Shown here piece after piece: positions 8,801 to 17,481 of a stretch of DNA of 64,000 nt; position 1 is the stretch's first letter, and every line of letters begins with the position of its first letter. Location: NCBI GenBank assembly GCA_964588335.1, contig CAZPOV010000002.1, positions 253,389-317,388 on the forward strand, in the 5' to 3' direction. Both the position numbers and the translations under genes were made by a program. The notes beneath the pieces are model-generated. The model searched no databases. It was not told where the DNA came from and worked only from the letters and a program-made list of their open reading frames with translations. Source of the DNA: JAGQZY01 sp964588335. Lineage in GTDB: Bacteria > Bdellovibrionota > Bdellovibrionia > Bdellovibrionales > JAGQZY01.

Positions 8801-8828
8801 AAAAAAAGCTCCCATAAGGAGCTTTTTT
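8801..8828. terminator. Bidirectional intrinsic terminator
   Basis: Inverted repeat AAAGCTCC / GGAGCTTT around a 5-base loop, with an A tract on one side and a T tract on the other, so it can stop transcripts from both strands. It lies between the convergent pilin copy 2 and the TPR protein gene. Confidence 0.85.
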
Positions 8829-8850
8829 TCAGATAAGTTTCGTTGTCAAT

Positions 8851-9969
8851 TTATTGCTTTAAAGTGATGTACTTAATACCCTTATTGTCTTGGTTTTTAG
8901 AGTTTAAACGCTTCATCACGTCTTTACCAAGCAAGAAGGCACAGTTGTCACAGGCAATGGCTTTAACATTTTTTAAGTTAAAAGTTCCAACGTTAAGCTC
9001 AGAAAGAACAACTTCGTTGCCTTTTAAGTAGCGACCGTTGGTAGCCATCACTTCTTTTTCTCCAAGATCCTTGTACTCAATGCCCATTTGGCTCAACTGT
9101 TTTTTGTCGACAGTTAAAAACTCTGAGTCTGGATCCACCAAAAACAACTGAGTTTCGCCGCGCGGACTGAAACGAACCGGCGCATGCAAGAATTTATTGA
9201 TTCCGGCAATTTTCATTTCTTTAATCTCATAAGTATTGGTGTATTTGTCATAGGCTTCGGTCACTTCATTACGAAGTTTGGCCCACTGACGCATGGTTTG
9301 TTTTGGAAAAACTGTATTGTAGTGACCAATCACAGACAGGGCCTCAACATAGTTCTCACTTTTCACTAAGTGACTGATAAGGTCTTCAGCGGCTTCAAAG
9401 TTTTTAGCATCTTGTTGCAAAGCTTTGTAAAACCACTCTGTGGCATCATCAACATAGTCTTTCTCAGACAGGGCTTTGGCGTAAAATTGCTTATGAATCG
9501 ATTTTCCATCTTCATGAGTAAAAAAGTTTTGGAAAGTGAGAATGGCTCGATCAGCCTCGCCAATCTTAACCAGTTCAACGCCCAGGGCGCCGGCAATATT
9601 AAAAGCTTTTGGCGCTTTCGCAAGAGCTTTGGTATAGGCTTTGGCAGCACACATATGGTTATCAGCCTGTTTACAGACAAACGCCATGCGGGCTTCATCT
9701 TTGGCTGTGGTCATTTTCAAAAATGATTTTGTTTTGTAATAAGCTCTTTCGGGAAAATGTTTCCCCCATTCTTTGGCTTCCATTCCTAAATAGACGATTC
9801 CGGCGATCATTAAAACGCCAACAATCTTCTTAATATGTAAATTTCTTTTTGGTGGCTCAAAGTGAGACTTGTCACCGCTCCACCCACAGGTGCAAACGAC
9901 AACATTGCCTAGCATGCGCTCCATGCTAATTTGAGTTCCACATCTTGGACATGAATGACTTGAATACAT
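8851..9969 (-). CDS. Zinc-ribbon, TPR and degenerate retropepsin-like membrane protein
   Basis: A 372-aa protein with three parts. Residues 7-28 hold a CPRC...CTC zinc ribbon; residues 46-63 form one transmembrane helix; residues about 95-245 are helical TPR-like repeats; the C-terminal 100 residues resemble the clan AA retropepsin-like domain (FLVDPDSEFLTVD, then a MATNGRYL stretch and FLLGKDVMKRL). The expected catalytic D-T-G is D279-P-D here, so proteolysis is doubtful. It probably acts as a membrane-anchored scaffold with the TPRs outside and the ribbon inside. It is monocistronic and a 14-base palindrome (10002-10015) lies just upstream. Domain assignments are by eye. Confidence 0.6.
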   Translation of the reverse strand: MYSSHSCPRCGTQISMERMLGNVVVCTCGWSGDKSHFEPPKRNLHIKKIVGVLMIAGIVYLGMEAKEWGKHFPERAYYKTKSFLKMTTAKDEARMAFVCKQADNHMCAAKAYTKALAKAPKAFNIAGALGVELVKIGEADRAILTFQNFFTHEDGKSIHKQFYAKALSEKDYVDDATEWFYKALQQDAKNFEAAEDLISHLVKSENYVEALSVIGHYNTVFPKQTMRQWAKLRNEVTEAYDKYTNTYEIKEMKIAGINKFLHAPVRFSPRGETQLFLVDPDSEFLTVDKKQLSQMGIEYKDLGEKEVMATNGRYLKGNEVVLSELNVGTFNLKNVKAIACDNCAFLLGKDVMKRLNSKNQDNKGIKYITLKQ

Positions 9970-10229
9970 AAACCCTACTCCTTATCTGATTCCTCTAAAC
10001 AGCTCTATATAGAGCAATATCGCTGCCACAAAAGGACCATCGGCCGGTTGCGCTGAACTGTAAAGAAAAGGGTACAGACATTCTTTCAGGGGCTGGCTGG
10101 TTGATTTTGGCTGTCTAATGTTTATAAATTCTTCAAAACAATTGACAATTTTCGGCTCTCAAATCGAGATTTTCACTGAAATTCCTTGTCAGTACAAGGG
10201 GTTCAGGATGGTGACCTTGATTCTAAGCC

Positions 10230-11585
10230 TCACTGAGAGTTTCTAGTTTGCATATAAGCCGCATAAGAGCCCATGAAAACCGACACCGATTGGATACCTT
10301 GTTGCGCAAGTATTGAGGCGCCAACAGTCGCCCGTTTCCCCGAGCCGCAATAGGTGACAATGGCGTCCTGTTTTTTAAATTCACTGGTACAGTTTGGCAG
10401 GTCGCCAAGGAAGAGAGTCCGCGCTTTAGGTATAATTCCATTGTCCCATTCGTTGGGTTTACGCACATCAAGCAATGTGATTTTGGAGTTGTTTTGAACG
10501 GCGCTGATGTCATCAACAGTGACGATGTCAAAATTCTCTAAGCTTTTGCCTGCGGTCTCCCATGCCGTCAATCCACCCTTCAAATAGTATTGGGTATTAT
10601 CAAATCCTAGTCGAAGCAGTTCTTGTTTTGCCTGATCAGCTTGACTCAAGCTGTTGGCGATAACAACAATGGGTTTTTGATAGTTGATCAGGTAGCCGGC
10701 ATAGGCGCCAAGCATGGGCTTAGGAATCGACAAGCTTCCCGGAATGTGGCAGCCCAAAAAGGCCTCAGGCTCACGCGTATCGATCACCTGATAGTTGTCA
10801 AAAGCGGAATCTAATTTATCGGCATCGATCCATTCAAGGTGTTGGTAGCTGATCAATGGTTGATCATTGCCTTTGAGGTTCACTGTCTCCATAACTTTGA
10901 AGTAGGGGGGCATCTGATGTTCTTCGTTGATCTTTCGTTCAATAAATTCTTCACGGCTCAACTGCAGCATTGGATTATTTTGTCTTTCAAAACCGAGAGT
11001 CGAGAACTCTCGATCGGCGATGCCGCCACCACAAACCGAACCGGCCCCATGGGCCGGATAAAGAATGACTTGGTCGCCTAAAGGAAGGATTTTCTGGTGG
11101 ATGGAATCATAAAGCTTATCTGCGAAGGCTTCCATTTCATCTTTAAAAAAGTCAGTGCGTCCGACGTCATTAATAAATAATGCATCGCCAGTGAATACAG
11201 CCACAGCCTGCTGGCTCTCTGGATTTGGGTATAAGGCAATGGAAATCGACTCAGGTGTGTGTCCAGGAGTTTCTAGAACCTTGAGAGTGATTGAGTCGAG
11301 AGCAAACTCTTGGTTGTCCTCAGCGTAGTTTCCAAACTCGAATTCTAAGCCGCGCCCATGGTAAATTTTGGCCTGGCTGTGACGAGCCAGCTCTCGTGAG
11401 CCCGTGACGTAATCCTCATTGCGATGTGTTTCGAAGATATACTTGATCTCGGCTCCCATGGCGGAGGCTTTGTCGATATAAACTTTGCAGTCACGGCGTG
11501 GATCAATGACGACGGCTTGGTCTCCATCGGTGATGAGGTAGGACAAATGGGCAATACTATCAGTTTTAATTTTCTCAATATTCAT
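10230..11585 (-). CDS. MBL-fold/rhodanese fusion (persulfide dioxygenase-like)
   Basis: A 451-aa fusion of an N-terminal metallo-beta-lactamase-fold domain and two rhodanese domains, the plan of sulfur-handling persulfide dioxygenase/sulfurtransferase proteins. The usual first metal motif HxHxDH reads HRNEDY here, a change that I recall as typical of a subfamily; other motifs (GHTPES, GDALFINDVGRTDF, YPAHGAGS) are intact. The first rhodanese domain has lost its active-site Cys (VVIANSLS), the second keeps it (VTYCGSGKR). Probably cytoplasmic, acting on glutathione or protein persulfides. It is alone between gaps of 260 and 100 bases. Confidence 0.8.
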   Translation of the reverse strand: MNIEKIKTDSIAHLSYLITDGDQAVVIDPRRDCKVYIDKASAMGAEIKYIFETHRNEDYVTGSRELARHSQAKIYHGRGLEFEFGNYAEDNQEFALDSITLKVLETPGHTPESISIALYPNPESQQAVAVFTGDALFINDVGRTDFFKDEMEAFADKLYDSIHQKILPLGDQVILYPAHGAGSVCGGGIADREFSTLGFERQNNPMLQLSREEFIERKINEEHQMPPYFKVMETVNLKGNDQPLISYQHLEWIDADKLDSAFDNYQVIDTREPEAFLGCHIPGSLSIPKPMLGAYAGYLINYQKPIVVIANSLSQADQAKQELLRLGFDNTQYYLKGGLTAWETAGKSLENFDIVTVDDISAVQNNSKITLLDVRKPNEWDNGIIPKARTLFLGDLPNCTSEFKKQDAIVTYCGSGKRATVGASILAQQGIQSVSVFMGSYAAYMQTRNSQ

Positions 11586-11685
11586 AGGACCAGTCTGGCC
11601 CGATCCCCTGGAAAAATCTTTGTCTCTGTTTTTCGCGATTGTGAAATTTCATTCACATCGTCAAGGATTCATCCAGAAGTTTCTG

Positions 11686-13080
11686 CTATTGAAAATTCGA
11701 GAGTGCCACTTTTGACTCAAGACGTTTTATTTTGCTGTTAAAAGCGGTCCAATCATCGTTCTTGTCGATATCGTTCCAAACAGCTTCGATCTCATCAATA
11801 AGAAGGGTCTCCAGGTCGGCCTCAGTTTTTTCGATAGCGTCGGGGTCTCGTTGCATTTTACCAAGCTGAATTTCAATTTCTTCAAGAAGTGTGACTTGAT
11901 ATTTTTTATCAAAGTAAAGGTTTAAGGGCTTGGTGAGGTCTTGATGCCAACAGTAAAGATTGTGAAAAAAGGCCTCATAAGGAGCTTGGGTTTTTTCTAA
12001 AAACTGTAAACATTGATAAAATAGGTTTTGTTGTTCCGGCAATGGATTGTCAGTCGCAATACCAATTTTTTTACAAAATAATTGCAAAGTGAATTGATTG
12101 AACTCCTCTTTAAAAACTTCAAAGCCCTCGTCAAAACTTTGTTGTGGAAAATCGAGTTCAGACAGAGCCTCCTGCAAACGTTCCAAGTTCCAAAACACCA
12201 TGGTCGGCTGTTGTCCGTAAGCGTACAGGCTTTGATGGTCAAAGTAAGCGGCAGTGAATTTGGTATCGTAGTAGGGCAGCAGTCGGTAGGGGCCGTAGTC
12301 AAAACTTTCACCGGTGATGTTGATGTTGTCGGTGTTAAGGACACCGTGAACAAAGCCATGGATCATCCATTGCGCCGTGGTGCGTGCTGTTCGTCGGCAA
12401 ACCTCAGCGAAAAAACCGCTGGGGTCTTTGATGTCTTGAAAGTGGTGTTGCAAACAATAGTCGATCAGCGATCGCATCGATTCATGATCTTTATGAAAAG
12501 CCAGGCGTTGAAAGGTGCCAATTCGAATGTGGGAGTGGGACAGTCGCACCAGGACCGCGGAACGTGTGGGAGAGGGCTCATCGTGGCGAACCAGCTTCTC
12601 TCCGGTTTCAATCACACTGAAGGTTTTTGAGGTATTGACCCCTTGGTACTCCAAATACGCTGTTGCCAAAGCCTCTCGAACCGCACCTTTTAAGGTCAAT
12701 CGTCCATCGCCTTGTCTGGAGTATGGCGTTTGTCCCGACCCCTTGGTGCCCAGATCGAGGAGACGCTGTGTTTGCGGATCCATCATTTGTGCAAACAGAA
12801 ACCCGCGGCCGTCGCCTAAGTCAGGATTGTAGTGGGTGAATTGATGGCCATGGTAGCGCAGAGCCAAAGGCTGAGGCAAATTTTCGGGAAGTGGTTTGAA
12901 CTGAGCAAAGTGCTCAATCCACTGTGCATCTGTCAATTCTCCCATGCCAAGACGATCGCTCCAGTGGCGATTGCGATAGCGGAGTGTGGATTGTGGAAAG
13001 TCGGCCGGTTCAACGGGATCACTGATTTTATTGCTGATTTCAAGCCAAGCCGGGGCTGGCTTGTAGTTTTTACTGAACAT
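11686..13080 (-). CDS. selO: SelO-family protein adenylyltransferase (YdiU)
   Basis: A 464-aa pseudokinase-fold protein of the SelO/UPF0061 family, which transfers AMP from ATP to protein Ser, Thr or Tyr residues. The signature LGTKGSGQTPYSRQGDGRL, the TRSAVLVRLS stretch and HGVLNTDNINITGESFDYGP (metal-binding Asn and Asp) are present. The last 100 residues are diverged and the protein ends without the redox Cys found at the C-terminus of many homologues, so the thiol-gated control described for E. coli SelO may be absent. It is a single gene, divergent from cysS. Confidence 0.85.
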   Translation of the reverse strand: MFSKNYKPAPAWLEISNKISDPVEPADFPQSTLRYRNRHWSDRLGMGELTDAQWIEHFAQFKPLPENLPQPLALRYHGHQFTHYNPDLGDGRGFLFAQMMDPQTQRLLDLGTKGSGQTPYSRQGDGRLTLKGAVREALATAYLEYQGVNTSKTFSVIETGEKLVRHDEPSPTRSAVLVRLSHSHIRIGTFQRLAFHKDHESMRSLIDYCLQHHFQDIKDPSGFFAEVCRRTARTTAQWMIHGFVHGVLNTDNINITGESFDYGPYRLLPYYDTKFTAAYFDHQSLYAYGQQPTMVFWNLERLQEALSELDFPQQSFDEGFEVFKEEFNQFTLQLFCKKIGIATDNPLPEQQNLFYQCLQFLEKTQAPYEAFFHNLYCWHQDLTKPLNLYFDKKYQVTLLEEIEIQLGKMQRDPDAIEKTEADLETLLIDEIEAVWNDIDKNDDWTAFNSKIKRLESKVALSNFQ

Positions 13081-13224
13081 AGGCCTGTGTTGTAGCGAGA
13101 ACAGGACACAAGAGCAAGGCCGGAGGCCTTGGGGCCCCGTGTTTTTGTATAGAATTGGTAAAAAGCGTTTACTTAAAAACCTAAATGAAATTATAGTATT
13201 AGCGTTAACAGAAAGCGAGATTTC

Positions 13225-14691
13225 ATGGCTCTACAGGTATACAATTCACAAACTCAGAAAAAAGAAGTTTTTGAACCTCTTAAAGCCGGTGAAGTGAAGA
13301 TGTATTGCTGTGGTCCTACGGTCTACGATTTTCTACATGTGGGAAACTTCCGTGGTGCCGTGTTTTACAATTTTGTTCGCAATCATCTTAAAATGTTGGG
13401 TTATAAAGTCACCTATGCCTATAACTTTACAGATGTCGACGACAAGATTTTAAATCGAGCCAAAGAAGAAGGGGTGACGGCTAAAGAAATTGCCGAGCGT
13501 TTTATTGATGAGTTTTGGGTGGATTTTAAAGCCTTGCGGCTTTCGCCACACACCCATAACCCCCGTGTCACCGATCACATGCAAGACATTGTTTCTTTGA
13601 TTCAGGGAATTATTGAAAAAGGAAGAGCCTACGAAGTCGAAGGAGAGGTGTTTTTCTCCATCGAAAATTTTAAGGAATACGGCAAACTGAGTCATCGCAA
13701 GCCCGAGGACATGCAGTCCGGTTCGCGTATTAAAGTTGATCCAAAAAAACGCAACCCTTTAGACTTTACGTTGTGGAAGCCCGCCAAAGACGGGGAGCAA
13801 GCCTGGGAATCACCGTGGGGACCCGGTCGACCAGGCTGGCACATCGAATGCTCGGCCATGACCCGGGCCTTGTTGGGAGAACAGATCGATATTCACGGTG
13901 GTGGAATGGACTTGATTTTCCCGCATCATGAAAACGAGATTGCGCAAAGTGAAGGAGCGTCCGATAAGCCCTACGTTAAATACTGGATGCATAATAATAT
14001 GTTCACATTCAGTGGTGCAAAAATGTCCAAGTCCCTTGGTAACATCCGTACCATGCGTAGTTTTTTGGAAAAATACAACGGCGAGATTTTCAAGTATCTT
14101 GTCCTTTCGGTTCATTATCGTTCAGAGGCGGACTTTTCGGACGCCACCATCACCAACTCGGTGTCGGCATTGGCTCGGGTGTATTCGGCTTTGAACAAAG
14201 CCACCCAATATGCCAACGGTGATGTGGATTTAAAAACCCCGGAAACTGAAAAAATGCGGCAACAGATTGAAAAAGCGGAAACCGCCATTGCTGATTATTT
14301 CAACGATGACTTTGCGACTCCGCAAGCGATGGCTCAACTTTTTGAAACCGTTCGTCTGTACAATCAATTGGTACCGGTGGGAGCTAAAAAGAAAGGTCCA
14401 GCCGCCACATTGTCGCAGCTCTTTTTAAATTTTGTAAAAAGTTTTGGTGAGCCTCTGGCTTTATTCCAAGAGACTCCCGATCAGTTTTTGCGAACTTTAG
14501 ATGACATGCTTTTGCAAGAAAAAGATTTGAGTCGCGATACCATTGATAAAATGGTCGAGCAAAGGATAGCCGCTCGTAAAGATAAAAACTTTGCCGAGTC
14601 CGATCGATTGCGTGATGAATTAAAAGATCTCGGAATTGAGATTCGCGACACCGCTGATGGCACCCTTTGGGAAGTACGGAAAGGGCAATGA
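13225..14691 (+). CDS. cysS: Cysteine--tRNA ligase
   Basis: A 488-aa class I aminoacyl-tRNA synthetase that charges tRNA-Cys. The zinc-binding CCGPTVYD start, the HIGH-like HVGNF, the GWHIECSAM zinc motif, the HHENEIAQSE stretch and KMSKS are all present, and the C-terminal helical domain is of normal length. The start codon lies in an AT-rich context with GAAAGCGAG upstream. The last four bases overlap the start of the potassium-channel gene (ATGA), so the two are probably co-transcribed. Essential housekeeping gene. Confidence 0.97.
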   Translation: MALQVYNSQTQKKEVFEPLKAGEVKMYCCGPTVYDFLHVGNFRGAVFYNFVRNHLKMLGYKVTYAYNFTDVDDKILNRAKEEGVTAKEIAERFIDEFWVDFKALRLSPHTHNPRVTDHMQDIVSLIQGIIEKGRAYEVEGEVFFSIENFKEYGKLSHRKPEDMQSGSRIKVDPKKRNPLDFTLWKPAKDGEQAWESPWGPGRPGWHIECSAMTRALLGEQIDIHGGGMDLIFPHHENEIAQSEGASDKPYVKYWMHNNMFTFSGAKMSKSLGNIRTMRSFLEKYNGEIFKYLVLSVHYRSEADFSDATITNSVSALARVYSALNKATQYANGDVDLKTPETEKMRQQIEKAETAIADYFNDDFATPQAMAQLFETVRLYNQLVPVGAKKKGPAATLSQLFLNFVKSFGEPLALFQETPDQFLRTLDDMLLQEKDLSRDTIDKMVEQRIAARKDKNFAESDRLRDELKDLGIEIRDTADGTLWEVRKGQ

Positions 14692-15581
14692 TTTTTCGTC
14701 GGCCCTCCCGCATGGGAAATCCTTTTCGAATGGAAGTTCGCAAAAAAGGCTTGCGACATAACTTTTTCAGCGACTTGTATCACTCGGTTTTGGCAGCGTC
14801 TTGGTTTGAATTCTTTTTCGTCAACACCTCCATGTATTTGGCGATCAATTGCTTTTTTGCGTTTCTTTACAGTCTGGGCGGGAACAATATTGTCAATGCC
14901 AGACCGGGATCCTACTGGGATGCTTTTGTGTTCAGTTTTCAAACCAGTACCACCATCGGTTATGGTCACTTGCACCCAGCCAACGCCTATGCCGACTTTT
15001 TGGTGGTCTTGGATACTTTGACCGGGATTATTTTTGTCGCCATCACCACCGGTTTGGCTTTTGCTAAATTCTCAAAGCCAACGGCTCATGTCTTGTTTAC
15101 CGATCGTTGTGTGATTCATAAGTATGAAGGAAAGAAAACTTTGTTTTTTCGTGTCGCCAACGAACGAGACAGTCACATTGCCGATGCCAGTATTGAGGCC
15201 ACAGTTGTAATGGCCGAAGAGTCCCCCGAGGGCGTGACCATGCAGCGTATTCGAGACTTGAATTTGGTGCGTTCGAAGTCTCCCATTTTTTCATTGAGCT
15301 GGACAGTCATGCACATTATCGACGAATCCAGTCCTTTGATGAAATTGAGCTGGGAAGATTTGGTTGAAAAAAATGTACGAATCGTTGTGTCTCTTTCTGG
15401 GATTGATGATTGGACGGCGCAGTTGATTCATTCTAACCACATCTACAAATATGACGAGATTCTTTACAACAAGCGTTTTGCTGATATTTTGAGCGACAAT
15501 GACGATGGCTCCGTGACCATGGACTACAGTAAGTTTAATGAACTCATAGAATTTAAAGATCAGATCCGGCCTCCTTTATAA
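14688..15581 (+). CDS. KirBac-type inward-rectifier potassium channel
   Basis: A 297-aa bacterial inward-rectifier K+ channel. Two transmembrane helices (about residues 40-65 and 105-130) flank the pore helix and selectivity filter TTIGYGHL; the C-terminal half is the cytoplasmic immunoglobulin-like Kir domain (RVANERDSHIADASIEA, FSLSWTVMHIIDESSP). The start at 14688 gives an ATGA overlap with cysS and has GGAAAGGG a few bases upstream; an in-frame ATG at 14667 inside cysS has no support. Family is firm, and the coupling to cysS is probably positional rather than functional. Confidence 0.88.
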   Translation: MIFRRPSRMGNPFRMEVRKKGLRHNFFSDLYHSVLAASWFEFFFVNTSMYLAINCFFAFLYSLGGNNIVNARPGSYWDAFVFSFQTSTTIGYGHLHPANAYADFLVVLDTLTGIIFVAITTGLAFAKFSKPTAHVLFTDRCVIHKYEGKKTLFFRVANERDSHIADASIEATVVMAEESPEGVTMQRIRDLNLVRSKSPIFSLSWTVMHIIDESSPLMKLSWEDLVEKNVRIVVSLSGIDDWTAQLIHSNHIYKYDEILYNKRFADILSDNDDGSVTMDYSKFNELIEFKDQIRPPL

Positions 15582-15676
15582 GAATCTGTTCAAGTGTTTC
15601 AAAACTAGAATTTTTTTTTGCAACTTTCTGGTGATTTCCCAGTTTTCCATGAGAACATTGTTGTAAGGAGTTCACC

Positions 15677-16015
15677 ATGAAATTATTCATTCTTGTTATT
15701 TTAACTCTATCTTTCACATTGACAATCTTCACGACGGAGACAGCATTGGCTCGTGAAGAGATCGCCAAGCAACGCCAGGACCGGCGTCAAGCCCATAGAA
15801 AGGCTTTCCGCTCCACCGAGAAAGGGGAGCGCCAAGCCCAGCGTGAGGAGCTTCAGGAGCGCCGCCAGGATCGACGTCAAAATCGTAAACAAAGACGGGC
15901 CGAGCTGAAAGATGCCCATCAAAATTTGCCTGCAGTTCGCTCGCCAGCCAGTTTAGAATCTCATAAAATTAAAAAGAAACGACGTCGTATCCGTCGACAC
16001 AAAAGAGATAATTAA
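15677..16015 (+). CDS. Small exported Arg/Lys-rich protein
   Basis: A 112-aa protein with a clear signal peptide ending near TALA, followed by about 85 residues dominated by Arg, Lys, Gln and Glu, with QxRxxRRQ-type repeats (QDRRQAHRK, QDRRQNRKQ) and a strongly basic tail (KKKRRRIRRHKRD). Probably a charged helix or disordered polycation in the periplasm or on the surface. TAAGGAG precedes the ATG. Its stop codon abuts the end of the convergent pilin-like gene with no spacer. No family recognised; binding to nucleic acid, lipopolysaccharide or peptidoglycan is only conjecture. Confidence 0.75.
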   Translation: MKLFILVILTLSFTLTIFTTETALAREEIAKQRQDRRQAHRKAFRSTEKGERQAQREELQERRQDRRQNRKQRRAELKDAHQNLPAVRSPASLESHKIKKKRRRIRRHKRDN

Positions 16016-16609
16016 TTATTTTAAGCCATCTTCGCAGGCGATTATCTGCTTGGTTTCGTCCATCCCGTAGCGGTCGATATTGGTGGACGTCGTGCTGATC
16101 ACCCCCGCCACTCGCACCGAAAAGGTGTTGTCGGTGGCGCCAGCGACGGCTAAAGGCGGGCAGTTTAATAGGACAGTTTGCGGTCCCAGGCGATTACCAA
16201 TGATTCCGGCGGGTTTTTCGACCCAGCGTCTTTCGTAATTGCTGCACCCCGAACCACAGTTGCAGGCCGCCCAAGTGGCAATACAACCGGGGTCGTTATC
16301 GACCGGGTTACTGGCAGCCGCATCAACCAAAACGGTTTGGCTGTTTGGATTGTTTTCAATGCGTAGGCGGTATCCCAATTCACCACTGGGAGAAAACTTT
16401 GTACCTACCAAATTACCAGGATAAATCCCAAATTCAGCACGCACAGAATTGGCGTGAGAAAAGTAGGAGTTCATTAGGCCAAAGCCTTCTTTTTGCAAAG
16501 CTTTAGCTTTATACATTCGAAAACTGGGGACGGCCATCATGGCGATGATTGAAACAATCGCCATGACTGTGACCAGTTCAATAAGAGAGAATCCTTTTTG
16601 ACTTTTCAC
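16016..16609 (-). CDS. Type IV pilin-like protein, copy 3
   Basis: A 197-aa prepilin with cleavage motif KGFSLIELVTVMAI and the same layout as the two tandem pilins at 7.5-8.8 kb: an N-terminal helix, a YPGN motif, a central cysteine cluster (CIATWAACNCGSGC), then NCPPLA and TDNTFSVRVAGV near the end. It carries an extra loop before the cluster. It lies 12 bases downstream of the SH3-like exported protein gene, so those two are probably one operon. A dispersed paralogue rather than part of the tandem pair. Confidence 0.82.
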   Translation of the reverse strand: MKSQKGFSLIELVTVMAIVSIIAMMAVPSFRMYKAKALQKEGFGLMNSYFSHANSVRAEFGIYPGNLVGTKFSPSGELGYRLRIENNPNSQTVLVDAAASNPVDNDPGCIATWAACNCGSGCSNYERRWVEKPAGIIGNRLGPQTVLLNCPPLAVAGATDNTFSVRVAGVISTTSTNIDRYGMDETKQIIACEDGLK

Positions 16610-16621
16610 TTAAATCCCTAA

Positions 16622-17392
16622 TCAATTTTGTAAACATTCTGACGAAATATAAACGGTCCCTGATTTCTTATAAGCTTTATGCCAACCATCGTTGTGGGGA
16701 TCGATCCAAAGTTTGCGTCCGGCTGGAATGGAGCCGGCTTCGTCGCTCAAGCTGCGCGGTTCTTTGTACATCGTGCACTTTTCCGAGAAAGTATAAAGAC
16801 CGGCTTTAAAAGGGCTTCGTGCCGAGGGTTTGCGCACGCCTTCGGCGATAGCCTCGGCCTCTTTTTCAGCCTTCTCTAAAGTCTCTTCAACTTTGGCCAG
16901 TTCTTCTGGATCGGTGGCTGCGGGCTCCACTTCTGGAACGTCATTGCCAACGTCGGCTTGAAAGTCTTTTTTGGCCTGTTCTTCAGCAGGCGATGTGATG
17001 GTGGCATTCTCGAATTCCGGCTCGGCAGCTTCAACCTCACTGACTTCTTCAAGGGGTGCTGACTCGACAGGATCTTCATAAACTTTCGGGGCTGATGAAT
17101 CAGAGTCTTGATCGGAAACCTCACTGATGGGGCCTTCGACCACTTCATTTTGTACTGGCTCGTCTTCAGCGACCTCAAGGTCTTCCTCTCCGGCCTGCAG
17201 AAATTCTTCTTTAACACTTTCAGCACTTTGGTCATTGAAGGATTCAGCCGGCATCGACGCCGTGTTGCGGTCCACCTGTTTGTTTTTCATGTAGTCAGGC
17301 ATGGGAGGCGGGGGCACGTCGGCTTCATCCATTGCCAATGCGGAAACAGACAGCATCGAAAACAATAAAAAGAGCAAACTGATCTTGTTCAT
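16622..17392 (-). CDS. Exported acidic protein with C-terminal SH3-like domain
   Basis: A 256-aa protein with signal peptide (ending near SALA), a long central region very rich in Glu, Ala, Pro and Val that is probably disordered, and a C-terminal domain of about 65 residues resembling bacterial SH3 (starting near SPFKAGLYTFSEKC, ending ISSECLQN, with two cysteines that could pair). SH3b domains often bind peptidoglycan. The start at 17392 has GGAG 7 bases upstream and excludes a weaker ATG at 17404. It precedes pilin copy 3 by 12 bases, which suggests an envelope or pilus-related task. Role inferred. Confidence 0.7.
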   Translation of the reverse strand: MNKISLLFLLFSMLSVSALAMDEADVPPPPMPDYMKNKQVDRNTASMPAESFNDQSAESVKEEFLQAGEEDLEVAEDEPVQNEVVEGPISEVSDQDSDSSAPKVYEDPVESAPLEEVSEVEAAEPEFENATITSPAEEQAKKDFQADVGNDVPEVEPAATDPEELAKVEETLEKAEKEAEAIAEGVRKPSARSPFKAGLYTFSEKCTMYKEPRSLSDEAGSIPAGRKLWIDPHNDGWHKAYKKSGTVYISSECLQN

Positions 17393-17481
17393 AAAATTCT
17401 CCATTTTCTACAAAGCCTATCGGTGCATATATAGATAGTGTTGAGGCCACTCAGCAAAACCAGCCCTAGGTCGGTTTTAAG

